A stretch of 36,049 bases of DNA, taken from positions 1 through 36,049 of the forward strand of contig PAJM01000019.1 in assembly GCA_002706065.1 (NCBI GenBank), in the 5' to 3' direction. The notes below the pieces were generated by a model. It had not been told where the DNA came from. It did not search any database and saw only the letters and a program-made list of their open reading frames with translations. A program made the position numbers and the translations under genes. This DNA comes from Methanobacteriota archaeon. GTDB lineage: Archaea > Thermoplasmatota > Poseidoniia > Poseidoniales > Poseidoniaceae. Positions within the stretch are counted from its first letter, which is position 1. Every line of letters begins with the position of its first letter. Shown piece by piece: positions 9,578-17,786 of this stretch.

Positions 9578-12500
9578 CTTCGGTCCTCCAGTTCAAGTCG
9601 CATGGCAACCCCAAGACTCTTCATTTCGTCGAGCAGGAGTTTGAATGCATAGGATGTTTGTACCTTGTACACTTCAGCACCGTCACCATGGACGGGGCTA
9701 ACATAGGTTCGGCGCTTCGGGTCGTACCATGCAATGTGTCCCGATTGAGCACAAACGAACATGTCGATACCGTCAGACTCGTCAAGGAGACGGTCTTTGA
9801 TGACCATCGAAGCACCATGTGCAATGAGACAGTCACGTTCCATTTCACCGAATCGCAAACCACCTTGTCGTGCACGACCTTCGGTCGGTTGACGTGTAAG
9901 GATTTGAACACGACCTCGTGAACGGGCGTGAATCTTCGAACTGACGAGGTGGTGAAGTCGTTGGTAGTAAATGCAGCCAACGAAGATATCCGCTGGATAC
10001 GCATCTCCAGTTTCACCGTTGATCATTGTTTCACGGCCTGTGTGAGCAAGCCCGTTGCGGACCAAACCGTCACGCAGACTGCTTTCTTTTTCTCCACGGA
10101 ATGCAGTACCGTCGATTCGACGACCTTCCATGGCACCGACCTTTCCACCAATCATTTCCAAAACGTGAGCAACTGTCATTCGTGATGGAATAGCGTGTGG
10201 ATTGATGATCAGGTCAGGAACAACACCGTCTTGAGTGAACGGCATGTCTTCTGGCTCAACAAGTCGGCCGATAACACCTTTTTGTCCGTGGCGAGAAGCG
10301 AACTTGTCGCCAACTTCTGGGACCTTATGGCTTCGGACCATGACACGAACCAAACGACCGGAGTTGTCGGATTCTGTGACGTAAACGTTGTCAACCCATC
10401 CCTTTTCACCATGGCGAACGAGCATGGAGGATTCTCGACGCTCTTGTGCCATCAGGAAAGCCCCGCTGTTGGATTCTTCGAGGAATCGTGGAGGGCTGGT
10501 CTTACCAACGAGAACATCGCCGCCCTCGAGGTAGGTTTCTGGACGTGGCAACCCATCATCTTCGAGATGGAAGTAAGCTTCTGCTGGCTTCAATCCTTTG
10601 ACTTCAGTCAACTTGTTTCCTGGCTTCTCGATTTCCTCAACTTGGCCACCTGGGAATCGTCGTCGCTCAGCGTTGTAGGTTCGGTTGAAGGTTGAACGAC
10701 CAAGCCCACGGTCAACGGATGCTCGGTTCATGATAACAGCGTCTTGCATGTTGTATCCATGAAGAGACATGATTGCTACGATGAAGTTCTGTCCACCAGG
10801 TCGCTCATCGAAGTTTGTGGTGCGCATGGCATCGGTTCGAACGATCGATCGGTGAGGGTAGTGTAGGATGTGAGCACGTGTATCTGGTCGCAGACGGTAG
10901 TTCGCACTTGGGAGACCAAGTGATTGCTTGACCATCGCAGTACCACCGGTAACACGAGGGGTTGAGTTGTGCTCGGGGTAAGGGATGAGAGATGCACAAA
11001 CACCGAGAACGAGTTGTGGATCAATTTCGACGTGTGTGTGCTCGGAATTGTAGAGCAACGGAACATCGAACTTTGCAATCTCAATCGAACCGTTTGGCAT
11101 TCGAACTTCCGCTTCAATGGAAGCAGAATCAACACCAGGTTCACCGAGGTTAATCCATCGGATGTTCTCGTGAATGACTGGTCGTCCAGCGAATGGGCCC
11201 TCAGGCACCGTCTCTGGTAGAACGAACGGACGAGGAGCGATGTAGAGGTCTTCTTCTTCCTCAGCATCGACCCATTCAACGATTCCATCGATGACCAGGT
11301 CACGGAAGGTGATGTTTCCATCAGCGAGACTGGTCAAGTGACTGTTCTCAAGACGAGGTGCACCATCGTAAAGGATCAACAAAGGACGAAGGATTCGGCC
11401 CTTGTCGGTGTTGATGAAGATGTCACGGTTTTCAGTGTCGTGGCGAATGCAAACCTCTGAAGGAATCGTACCACGGCGACGACTGTTCTTGAATTGTGAA
11501 AGGAGGTTCTTTCCGTTCTTGTGCATACCATAGATGTCACCGTTGACGTGGACTCGATCACCATCGGTCCAGTCTTTTGGTTGGTATACATCCAACTCAT
11601 CGAGCCGCTCTCGAATCTCTTGCGGGTCAATTTCTTCAGAAATGTCCACCATTTGTGCTGCGTTCTTGACAAGACCACAGTTCTGTCCTTCTGGTGTCTC
11701 GTTTGGACAGAGACGACCCCATTGTGTTGGGTGAAGGTCCCGGGCCTCGAAGTGCGGTTGGCTTCTAACCAGTGGAGAAGTAACCCTGCGCATGTGAGAG
11801 AGGGATGCGAGGTAGGTTGTTCGGTCGAGCAATTGACTGACACCCGAGCGTCCCCCTACCCAGTTGCCTGTTGCAAGGGCGTGGAGAATCTTTGATGAGA
11901 GAACATCCGGCCGTAGACAGGATGTAATCTTGAGTTCTCGCTTACGGTTGTGATGTCGCTCGAGTTGATACTTGAGGTCACGAGCGAGTTGTCCTGAAGA
12001 CACACGGAACAGATCCTCAATGAGGTCTCCTGCAAGTCGAACACGCTTGTTGGCGTAGTGGTCCTTGTCGTTCGGTTCCTTATCGTTCAGAGCCATCTCA
12101 AGGACTTGTCGAACGATACGTCCAAGGAAGATAGCCTTCTTCTTTCGGTCTTCAGGCTGATCACCCAAGTGAGGTAGAAGTTCTCGGTCGAGGAGTTGGT
12201 TTACTCGTGCTTCACGGTATTCTTTTTGTTGCCCAGCTGCGAATTTCTTTTGCAACCATTCGTAGGCTTCCGGCTCACTCTTAACATAGAATTCTTCGTT
12301 GTCGTTCACTTCGTTGATGTTTGCAACAATAAACTTGAATGTCTCTTGTGGACCGGAGATTGCAGTGAAGACCTCTTGGTCGTTTTCGATTCCAAGAGCA
12401 CGCATCAAGAGGACGACTGGAATAGGGGTTGTACCTGCAGTGCTTACCTTGACCATGAGCATTCCATCTCGACGCTTTTCGACGGTGAGTGGCTTGCGCA

Positions 12501-13182
12501 TACCGTTCTTTTGCGAGAAAATCTTTGCAACTTCAGTTCGCTTTGCGGTACGCTTGTTGATCTCGACAGTGACTCGGTTTGGTGCGAGGTCTTCCATCGA
12601 AATGAGGACACGCTCTGTTCCGTTGATGATGAAGTAACCACCTGGGTCGAGCGGATCTTCGCCCTTGTCTCGAAGGAGGTTGGCCAAGAGCGCAGCATCT
12701 TCGGGGGATTTTGCAGGCTCAAGCGTACGCCCATCAGCGATGTGGCTTGGGTGAAGGTGGCATCGACGAGATCGAACCATAATTGGTATTGCACCAACTT
12801 GAACGCCTTCTTCAGGGAAGGAAGCAACACCGTTTCGGTAAATGGTGAAATCGATTGTAACTGGTGATTGATAGGTCAACTTTCGGAGTCGACATTCCAT
12901 TGGAGATGCGTTGTGGTATGAACCGTTTGCTTCTCGAATGTTTGGAGCACCGAGTGTGATGTTTTTCATTCGAATAACGATGTCTTGGTCGGCGACGTCG
13001 AGTTTGATGTAACCTCCAAGGTCATCGATGATTTCTTCATCGGTTCCAACACGGATGTTGCGAATGATTCGCTCCATTCGAGACAGTTGGTTGTCGGTTG
13101 ACGGAATGCAATCGTTATACGATGCAAGTTGATGGTTCACAAGGCTACGTTCTCGGAAAAAGGATTCAATTATTTCTTGCAT
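9574..13182 (-). CDS. rpoB: DNA-directed RNA polymerase subunit B
   Basis: This 1202-aa unsplit second-largest subunit carries family blocks such as VGKTSPPRF and, near residue 953, KVPEVGDKFASRHGQKG (hybrid-binding and active-site region). It ends in the typical SYAFKLLLDE..SLG..RLELEDR. The C-terminal zinc ribbon, normally CxxC...CxxC, is eroded: the aligned positions are C1144, S1147, S1162 and H1165. The start at 13182 is chosen because the open frame back to 13215 would overlap rpoH, while a GGAG lies about eight bases before this ATG and the encoded MQEIIESFF matches the usual family N-terminus. It lies 16 bases after rpoH and overlaps rpoA' by four. Confidence 0.97.
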   Translation of the reverse strand: MQEIIESFFRERSLVNHQLASYNDCIPSTDNQLSRMERIIRNIRVGTDEEIIDDLGGYIKLDVADQDIVIRMKNITLGAPNIREANGSYHNASPMECRLRKLTYQSPVTIDFTIYRNGVASFPEEGVQVGAIPIMVRSRRCHLHPSHIADGRTLEPAKSPEDAALLANLLRDKGEDPLDPGGYFIINGTERVLISMEDLAPNRVTVEINKRTAKRTEVAKIFSQKNGMRKPLTVEKRRDGMLMVKVSTAGTTPIPVVLLMRALGIENDQEVFTAISGPQETFKFIVANINEVNDNEEFYVKSEPEAYEWLQKKFAAGQQKEYREARVNQLLDRELLPHLGDQPEDRKKKAIFLGRIVRQVLEMALNDKEPNDKDHYANKRVRLAGDLIEDLFRVSSGQLARDLKYQLERHHNRKRELKITSCLRPDVLSSKILHALATGNWVGGRSGVSQLLDRTTYLASLSHMRRVTSPLVRSQPHFEARDLHPTQWGRLCPNETPEGQNCGLVKNAAQMVDISEEIDPQEIRERLDELDVYQPKDWTDGDRVHVNGDIYGMHKNGKNLLSQFKNSRRRGTIPSEVCIRHDTENRDIFINTDKGRILRPLLILYDGAPRLENSHLTSLADGNITFRDLVIDGIVEWVDAEEEEDLYIAPRPFVLPETVPEGPFAGRPVIHENIRWINLGEPGVDSASIEAEVRMPNGSIEIAKFDVPLLYNSEHTHVEIDPQLVLGVCASLIPYPEHNSTPRVTGGTAMVKQSLGLPSANYRLRPDTRAHILHYPHRSIVRTDAMRTTNFDERPGGQNFIVAIMSLHGYNMQDAVIMNRASVDRGLGRSTFNRTYNAERRRFPGGQVEEIEKPGNKLTEVKGLKPAEAYFHLEDDGLPRPETYLEGGDVLVGKTSPPRFLEESNSGAFLMAQERRESSMLVRHGEKGWVDNVYVTESDNSGRLVRVMVRSHKVPEVGDKFASRHGQKGVIGRLVEPEDMPFTQDGVVPDLIINPHAIPSRMTVAHVLEMIGGKVGAMEGRRIDGTAFRGEKESSLRDGLVRNGLAHTGRETMINGETGDAYPADIFVGCIYYQRLHHLVSSKIHARSRGRVQILTRQPTEGRARQGGLRFGEMERDCLIAHGASMVIKDRLLDESDGIDMFVCAQSGHIAWYDPKRRTYVSPVHGDGAEVYKVQTSYAFKLLLDEMKSLGVAMRLELEDRR

Positions 13183-13198
13183 GATATCAACTCCAGGT

Positions 13199-13846
13199 TC
13201 AGCTACCCTCCACAATCAGGCGGTAAGCAACGGCACTGCCAGCGGATTTTGAATGACGGATGACCTTAAGCACTCGGTCAGCAATCCATCCAGCAGCGAG
13301 AGGACGATGGTCAGGATTTGCGGCGAGTGATGCGTTGTCGATAAGTTCTGCAGCCTCTTTGATGGCTTGGACGACGGGGTCCGAGATCAACACCTTTGGA
13401 AGCAATTCTTTGGCAAGACGGAGGGTGCCGTCTTCGTCGACTTCCTCAAGCCCCCATGGAGAGAGTTCATCTCGCTCGATGTTGTACTGTTCTTCAGGGC
13501 TGATGTTTGCATCTCCGAGAAGTTCTTGATGCGGAACGAGTTCGTGATTGAGAGGGTTGAAGCGAACGCTAATTTCTGGGCGATCGAATTCATCGATTGC
13601 CTTTGATGAAATGGTGATTTTCTTGCTCTTCTTGATGCGAGAGCGGCGGTTGCCTTGATCGGCAATAATTTGCATGATTTTGGTGAAGGATTCACTGTCT
13701 TTGGCGATTCCAAGGATCTTTGCGATGTCGTCGGCAGGCATACTTTTGATGTCGGCCATGTTTCTGTCCGTGGCTAGTTTGTGGGCGTATTCATCGGAGA
13801 CGCCGAGTTCAATTAACCGTTTTTTTGTTGCGCTCTTTACTACCAT
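13199..13846 (-). CDS. rpoH: RNA polymerase subunit H with extra N-terminal domain
   Basis: This 215-aa protein contains the archaeal RpoH (Rpb5 C-terminal-like) core in its second half: NHELVPHQELL (100-110), LPKVLISDPVVQAI (149-162) and a closing VLKVIRHSKSAG..VAYRLIV (192-212). Normal archaeal RpoH is about 80 aa. Two inserts, about 111-147 and 163-187, enlarge the core, and residues 1-66 add a helical domain starting MVVKSATKK that recurs at the N-terminus of RpoA''. The subunit belongs to the polymerase jaw in known structures. It is the first protein gene of the operon; 48 bases separate it from tRNA-Lys, with no TATA box seen in the gap. Confidence 0.9.
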   Translation of the reverse strand: MVVKSATKKRLIELGVSDEYAHKLATDRNMADIKSMPADDIAKILGIAKDSESFTKIMQIIADQGNRRSRIKKSKKITISSKAIDEFDRPEISVRFNPLNHELVPHQELLGDANISPEEQYNIERDELSPWGLEEVDEDGTLRLAKELLPKVLISDPVVQAIKEAAELIDNASLAANPDHRPLAAGWIADRVLKVIRHSKSAGSAVAYRLIVEGS

Positions 13847-13894
13847 CCAACGTTCCCCCGCACTGCCCTCAACGCTGTGCTGCAGCGCAGTAGG

Positions 13895-13968
13895 CGGGCC
13901 CGACGGGGTTCGAACCCGCGACCATCGGGTTAAAAGCCCGACGCTCTACCTGACTGAGCTACAGGCCC
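13895..13968 (-). tRNA. tRNA-Lys (anticodon TTT)
   Basis: On the minus strand the sequence folds as a complete cloverleaf of 74 nt. The acceptor strands are GGGCCTG and CGGGCCC with one G-T pair, the D arm is GCTC/GAGC, and the anticodon stem is TCGGG/CCCGA around the loop CTTTTAA, giving TTT. The T arm is GCGGG-TTCGAAC-CCCGT. The discriminator base is G. No CCA is encoded; it must be added after transcription. No intron is present. It lies directly upstream of rpoH in the same orientation. Confidence 0.96.
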
Positions 13969-14010
13969 AACGTTGCTTCTTGGGCTTTCAATGCGAACTA
14001 CCCTCCCTTC

Positions 14011-14020
14011 TTATACTTTA
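14011..14020 (-). promoter_or_regulatory. TATA box candidate for tRNA-Lys/RNA polymerase operon
   Basis: On the minus strand this reads TAAAGTATAA. Its centre is about 47 bases upstream of the mature tRNA 5' end, which would place transcription start some 20 bases before the tRNA if the usual archaeal 25-27-base spacing holds. It is the only good TATA-like element found upstream of the tRNA-rpo cluster. Confidence 0.5.
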
Positions 14021-14098
14021 CCGATAAAAAAACTCTCTTCTCTGGATGTAAGAAACGCTCTTTTAGGACCGATTGATGAAAAAATTTTGAGGGCGAAT

Positions 14099-15517
14099 AT
14101 GTTCAACCCAGAAAACGCCCAAAATGAGGTTGAATTCCTCAATCGGAAAGAGGGTCAAACTCTCCATTGGAATTCTGTAGAATTGACCATTCCTCCGACT
14201 GTCTATCGACCGAGGGAAGATACACAACTGTTGCACGATGTTCTGCAGACTGTGCAACCTTTTGGATCACACCGGTTTCTCGAGATAGGATCAGGCTCTG
14301 GGGCGATTTCAATTGCTGCTGCACAACAAGGCTGGACTGTCCATGCGTGCGACGTTAATCCGTATGCTGTTGCTGCGACACGTTTCAACGCTCAACAGGC
14401 AGAAGTTGAGGTGGAAGTAGACGAGGGCGGCCTTGGACCGTTACAAAGTAGCCCTGCTGCACTCGCATGGACTCCAGGATCGTACGATGTCGTAGTTTGG
14501 AATATGCCTTACATTCCCCTTTACGAAGTCCAAGGAGAACTTCTGGGACCAATGGAAGAGGCTGCACTTGTTGACACACATCCAGAGGGACTTGTCACCG
14601 TCTTCGCCCGATGGATGAGAAGCGGTAACCTGTGCACAATGGGAGGAATTGGCCTAATCGTTTGCCGAGAAAGAACAGGGTGGCGTCGCAGTGTCGATGT
14701 CTTGCGTCATCACGGCTTAGCCGCACGAACCATCAAACGACAAACATTCAGCGATGCTGAGACGATTCAGGTCGTAGCGGTTTGGCATCCATTTGTACTC
14801 GGCAAACACCATAGCTTCGGAGAAATTGATTCCACTAATGCAGAAATGCTTCGCAACAGGTACCACGTTGGCGATTCCCTCACGGCCATGATTCAGACCG
14901 CTGGCCGGGGTCGCCACGGGAACAATTGGCATGATCATCAGAATTCCTTCAAGGGTTCATGGATGCTTGACCCAGACCACTTCCCCGGTATATCTCCCCG
15001 GAGACAACTCCAGGTCGCCCAAGAGATTCGGCTCGCAATCCCCACACAACAACATCAAGACAACCTCCTATTGGTCAAATGGCCCAATGATTTGCTCGTG
15101 CGAAGCGAGGGGGAGGAACAGTGGAGGAAATATGGGGGAATTCTGTTTCAATCATACTCCAAAGGTGATGAACAACGTCTGGTTTTAGGGATTGGAATCA
15201 ATACGAAGCAAGATTCTCTCAACTCTGGGCAAGGTGCAATCGAAGAGATTGGGATAAGGCATACAGCATCTGAACTCTTTCCCATATTGAATGCTGTTGT
15301 TGCCTCAATGTTTGAGAAGAAGCATCCCGCTGTGCAGAAACAGAATAGTGAATCTACAACGTTGGAATCAATGCTTAGAACATGTTTCTATAGAGAAAAA
15401 AAATACACGGTTGCAAGTGTTTCAATGCAGGGATTAATTCTTGAAGATGACCATGGAACAAAGGTCACCGTGGAAGACGATGCGAATCTCACGTGGATCA
15501 GTCTTCATCCTCAATGA
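14099..15517 (+). CDS. Fusion of HemK/Mtq2-like methyltransferase and biotin-protein ligase
   Basis: This 472-aa protein joins two enzymes. Residues ~1-230 are an S-adenosylmethionine methyltransferase of the HemK/PrmC/Mtq2 group: VYRPREDTQLL precedes LEIGSGSG (61-68) and the substrate motif reads NMPY (135-138) where the family has NPPY. Family members methylate the GGQ glutamine of release factors. Residues ~235-472 are a BirA-type ligase: STNAEM (245), GRGRHG (269-274, the biotinyl-AMP loop), KWPNDL (327-332) and GIGIN (364-368). The likely ligase target is the biotin carrier at 34949-35359. A frame open to 13973 exists, but it would place the start inside the divergent tRNA promoter region. 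ATG 14099 is the best start seen; TTG 14087 is possible. The 3' end overlaps the convergent gene by 20 bases. Confidence 0.85.
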   Translation: MFNPENAQNEVEFLNRKEGQTLHWNSVELTIPPTVYRPREDTQLLHDVLQTVQPFGSHRFLEIGSGSGAISIAAAQQGWTVHACDVNPYAVAATRFNAQQAEVEVEVDEGGLGPLQSSPAALAWTPGSYDVVVWNMPYIPLYEVQGELLGPMEEAALVDTHPEGLVTVFARWMRSGNLCTMGGIGLIVCRERTGWRRSVDVLRHHGLAARTIKRQTFSDAETIQVVAVWHPFVLGKHHSFGEIDSTNAEMLRNRYHVGDSLTAMIQTAGRGRHGNNWHDHQNSFKGSWMLDPDHFPGISPRRQLQVAQEIRLAIPTQQHQDNLLLVKWPNDLLVRSEGEEQWRKYGGILFQSYSKGDEQRLVLGIGINTKQDSLNSGQGAIEEIGIRHTASELFPILNAVVASMFEKKHPAVQKQNSESTTLESMLRTCFYREKKYTVASVSMQGLILEDDHGTKVTVEDDANLTWISLHPQ

Positions 15518-16043
15518 TTGCATCGAGCACGAGATTTTCGTTGTGCTCGGAATCTGATCTTTTCTTGTAGACACCTGCTGTTGTAATGAGTGCTCCGAGT
15601 ATGTATGGGACGAAGCTGAGGAAGTATGCGCGTTTTACATCGACGTCAACCTCTCCTGCAACGTCATCTTCAAGTGTTACCTTCCAAGTCAGTAGACCTC
15701 CTTTTGATTCGTAGGACATCGCTGCGGTAGTGGATGCATCCGAGAAGAGATTGTCGTCGTAGACCTCCTCTCCGTCTTCTGTCACCTGGAAGCGCACATT
15801 GGATTCATTTTCTGTGACGACCGAAATCTCCAGAACGTCTCCTGAGAAGGTACGAGAGTTTCCTTCGAGCGGAGCATCTCCGGCGTTTACTTTAACTGGA
15901 ATGTCCCATTCTTGAATAAACAACGTTCCTATCAGCAGTGATATGCCGATCAACAACAAAACATCGCCCAACTTTAACGGGGGTGCTGCCCCTCCACCGG
16001 CCATACTCATCCCAATCTCGGGAGGGTCAAAAGTGTGCCTCAC
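15498..16043 (-). CDS. Hypothetical protein with two membrane helices
   Basis: This 181-aa protein is not recognised. It has a glycine/proline-rich start, a membrane helix at about residues 25-43, an exported-looking domain of about 90 residues rich in acidic and beta-forming residues, a second helix near 140-158 and an acidic cytoplasmic tail. This resembles small two-helix proteins with an extracellular beta domain. The GTG start at 16043 overlaps the stop of the upstream gene (GTGA), implying coupled translation; ATG codons at 16010 and 16004 are alternatives. Its 3' end overlaps the fusion gene by 20 bases tail to tail. Confidence 0.7.
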   Translation of the reverse strand: MRHTFDPPEIGMSMAGGGAAPPLKLGDVLLLIGISLLIGTLFIQEWDIPVKVNAGDAPLEGNSRTFSGDVLEISVVTENESNVRFQVTEDGEEVYDDNLFSDASTTAAMSYESKGGLLTWKVTLEDDVAGEVDVDVKRAYFLSFVPYILGALITTAGVYKKRSDSEHNENLVLDAIIEDED

Positions 16044-16405
16044 CTTCGTGGAGGTTTCGAGAGGCCCATACGCTCACGAACGAGCCGTAGTTTTCCTGAG
16101 GAAGAGATGGAGATGAATTGAAGTTCATTTTCAGACTCAAGAAAAGACCGGACATTCGAATAGTCCTTGAGTAGAACACAAAGGATTGCAACTCCTACAT
16201 CATCATGGATTTGGAGAAACGAACAAGCATGAGTTGCTTCTTTTGTTTTCGAAAAATAGGTATCGTATGGTTTGATGACATAAGCGGAAAGTCTGGACGA
16301 ACTAATCGCGTCCATGAGATCCTGCTTTGTTTGAATATGCGATGGCATTGTAATTCCAATCCATCGACGCTTCGGTCGTTTGGCTTTGGAAACATTGGCA
16401 CCCAT
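16040..16405 (-). CDS. Possible RNase P protein component 2 (Pop5-like)
   Basis: This 121-aa basic protein shows the outline of archaeal Pop5/Rnp2, an RRM-like protein subunit of ribonuclease P. The opening RPKRRWIGITM resembles the family's RPK.RYI.F.V start. A middle GVAILCVLLKDYSNVRSFL resembles GIIRC...YV..VR.AL, and the closing SSSGKLRLVRERMG resembles GVSGTIR.L++KF. Similarity is weak and by eye only. The start ATG at 16405 lies close to the divergent membrane-protein gene. It is coupled to the following gene through a GTGA overlap. Confidence 0.45.
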   Translation of the reverse strand: MGANVSKAKRPKRRWIGITMPSHIQTKQDLMDAISSSRLSAYVIKPYDTYFSKTKEATHACSFLQIHDDVGVAILCVLLKDYSNVRSFLESENELQFISISSSGKLRLVRERMGLSKPPRR

Positions 16406-16436
16406 GGTTGCCCATCATGCACCCCCTCATGTAGAT

Positions 16437-17786
16437 ATGGCATCAAACATTGAACAGCCTTTAGAACAAAGGGTGCGACAGACAACCATGGAGGAGACAA
16501 AGTCGCTAACGAAAATCTCGTTGTTGAAGAGCTTACTCTCGCCATCGACCTTCCCCCATTTGCTCATGCTTGCACTGTTCTCAATCGGATTCTTCATTCT
16601 GGCCCGGGCTAACGCAGAGGTTTGGTCAGCATACGGATTTGTTGGGTTTGCACTTGCATATGCGTGCCTTGCTCCATTGTCGAAAAACCAACGCTTGGGG
16701 TCTTCATTGCGTTTCAAATCTGAGGATATTTCAAACTTCAAAGCGTCGTTTCTTGATCGACTGAAGATCCTTATTCTGCCGCTGATTCTGGGGTTCACAT
16801 TCCTGCTTGGGGTTTATTTCATCTTTGGAGAAAATGGAGTTCTATCTCAAGTAGGTTCATTCTTACCTGCGGCATTAGGAAGTCTTTTCGTCCTTTGGGC
16901 AGCCGCCCAGGGGCGATTCTTCGGAGTTGCAACAATGAACGCCATCCGTGTGCCTGAAGAAGGAGAAAGTTCTCTTGACGGTTACTCCTCAGTGCCTTCT
17001 CTTGTCATGACATCCACGCTTGTTGTGGTCATGACATTCGCAGTAACCGAAGGGATTCGATTCATCCGAGGTGGTTCTTCCTTCAGCCTCTGGCCGTATT
17101 TGTTTTCGTTCGCCGTCTATGGATTGTGCGTATACAACACTTGGGGTCAACGGAAACAAGCCTCCATGCACACTGCGACACACACCGTCGCAAGGAAATG
17201 GCTCTGGGCGACTCAATTGTTCATCACATGGCACGTTCTCAGCATCTTCCGTAGCATCGACACTGCTTCCGCAGATGCTCTGATCTTTATCGAAGAATTG
17301 TTCTTGATGATCGTCACGGTCTTCTTAGCCATTTGGGCACTCACAAGCAAAGGAGAGGGGTCTGAGTCGACTCTGTTCACTCGCGAAAATGCCTTGTTTT
17401 GGGGTGTTGCCTTCGGATATGCATATGCTGGCAGTGTAGCCATGATTACCTCGGTCATGGACGATGTTCGACAAGTCCTGATCGGTGGTCACGTCTTGGT
17501 TGTTGGTACTGTGATGTGGTTGCAACGAACCATGCTTGAATCCAAGACGCATCGAATAAGCAGTGACCTTAGAATCATAGAATCCGTTGAAGAACTAACG
17601 ATTTACGATGAGCCAACGGAAAAAAGCAACGATGAGAACAACGACACCTCCGCTTCGGTGAGCACTTCCAAAAAAGAAACATCATCATCAGATGAAAGCA
17701 TAGGAGATTCAATTGATTGGAACAAAACTCCTGAAGCATTGGGAGATTCCACAGAATGGGATGACGAAATCGAATTGTTGGATTAG
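16437..17786 (+). CDS. Hypothetical polytopic membrane protein
   Basis: This 449-aa protein is unrecognised. It has roughly ten hydrophobic segments between residues ~35 and ~370, followed by an acidic, Ser-rich cytoplasmic tail of about 75 residues rich in Asp and Glu. No transporter or enzyme motif was found. The open frame reaches back to 16380, overlapping the divergent gene; ATG 16437 or ATG 16488 is more plausible, and 16437 is used here. The gene ends in a tail-to-tail overlap with the FtsZ-like gene in which TTAG holds both stop codons. Confidence 0.65.
   Translation: MASNIEQPLEQRVRQTTMEETKSLTKISLLKSLLSPSTFPHLLMLALFSIGFFILARANAEVWSAYGFVGFALAYACLAPLSKNQRLGSSLRFKSEDISNFKASFLDRLKILILPLILGFTFLLGVYFIFGENGVLSQVGSFLPAALGSLFVLWAAAQGRFFGVATMNAIRVPEEGESSLDGYSSVPSLVMTSTLVVVMTFAVTEGIRFIRGGSSFSLWPYLFSFAVYGLCVYNTWGQRKQASMHTATHTVARKWLWATQLFITWHVLSIFRSIDTASADALIFIEELFLMIVTVFLAIWALTSKGEGSESTLFTRENALFWGVAFGYAYAGSVAMITSVMDDVRQVLIGGHVLVVGTVMWLQRTMLESKTHRISSDLRIIESVEELTIYDEPTEKSNDENNDTSASVSTSKKETSSSDESIGDSIDWNKTPEALGDSTEWDDEIELLD

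Noticed and set aside
10820-10850. GGTTCGAACG sequence resembling a tRNA T-loop
   Set aside because: No cloverleaf can be formed around it and it lies within rpoB.
12196-12867. Plus-strand open frame of 223 codons inside rpoB
   Set aside because: It is antisense to conserved rpoB sequence; its Cys/Phe-rich composition is typical of a shadow frame.
13183-13215. Upstream start for rpoB at 13215
   Set aside because: It would overlap rpoH; the ATG at 13182 has a GGAG site and matches the family N-terminus.
13973-14098. Upstream extension of the methyltransferase-ligase fusion to the ATG at 13973
   Set aside because: It begins five bases from the divergent tRNA, overlaps its promoter, and adds residues with no family similarity.
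17784-17786. Touching or overlapping convergent ends (15498-15517, 17783-17786, 24956-24959) as a special system
   Set aside because: They are worth noting for compactness, but such ends are common in streamlined genomes and need no further explanation.
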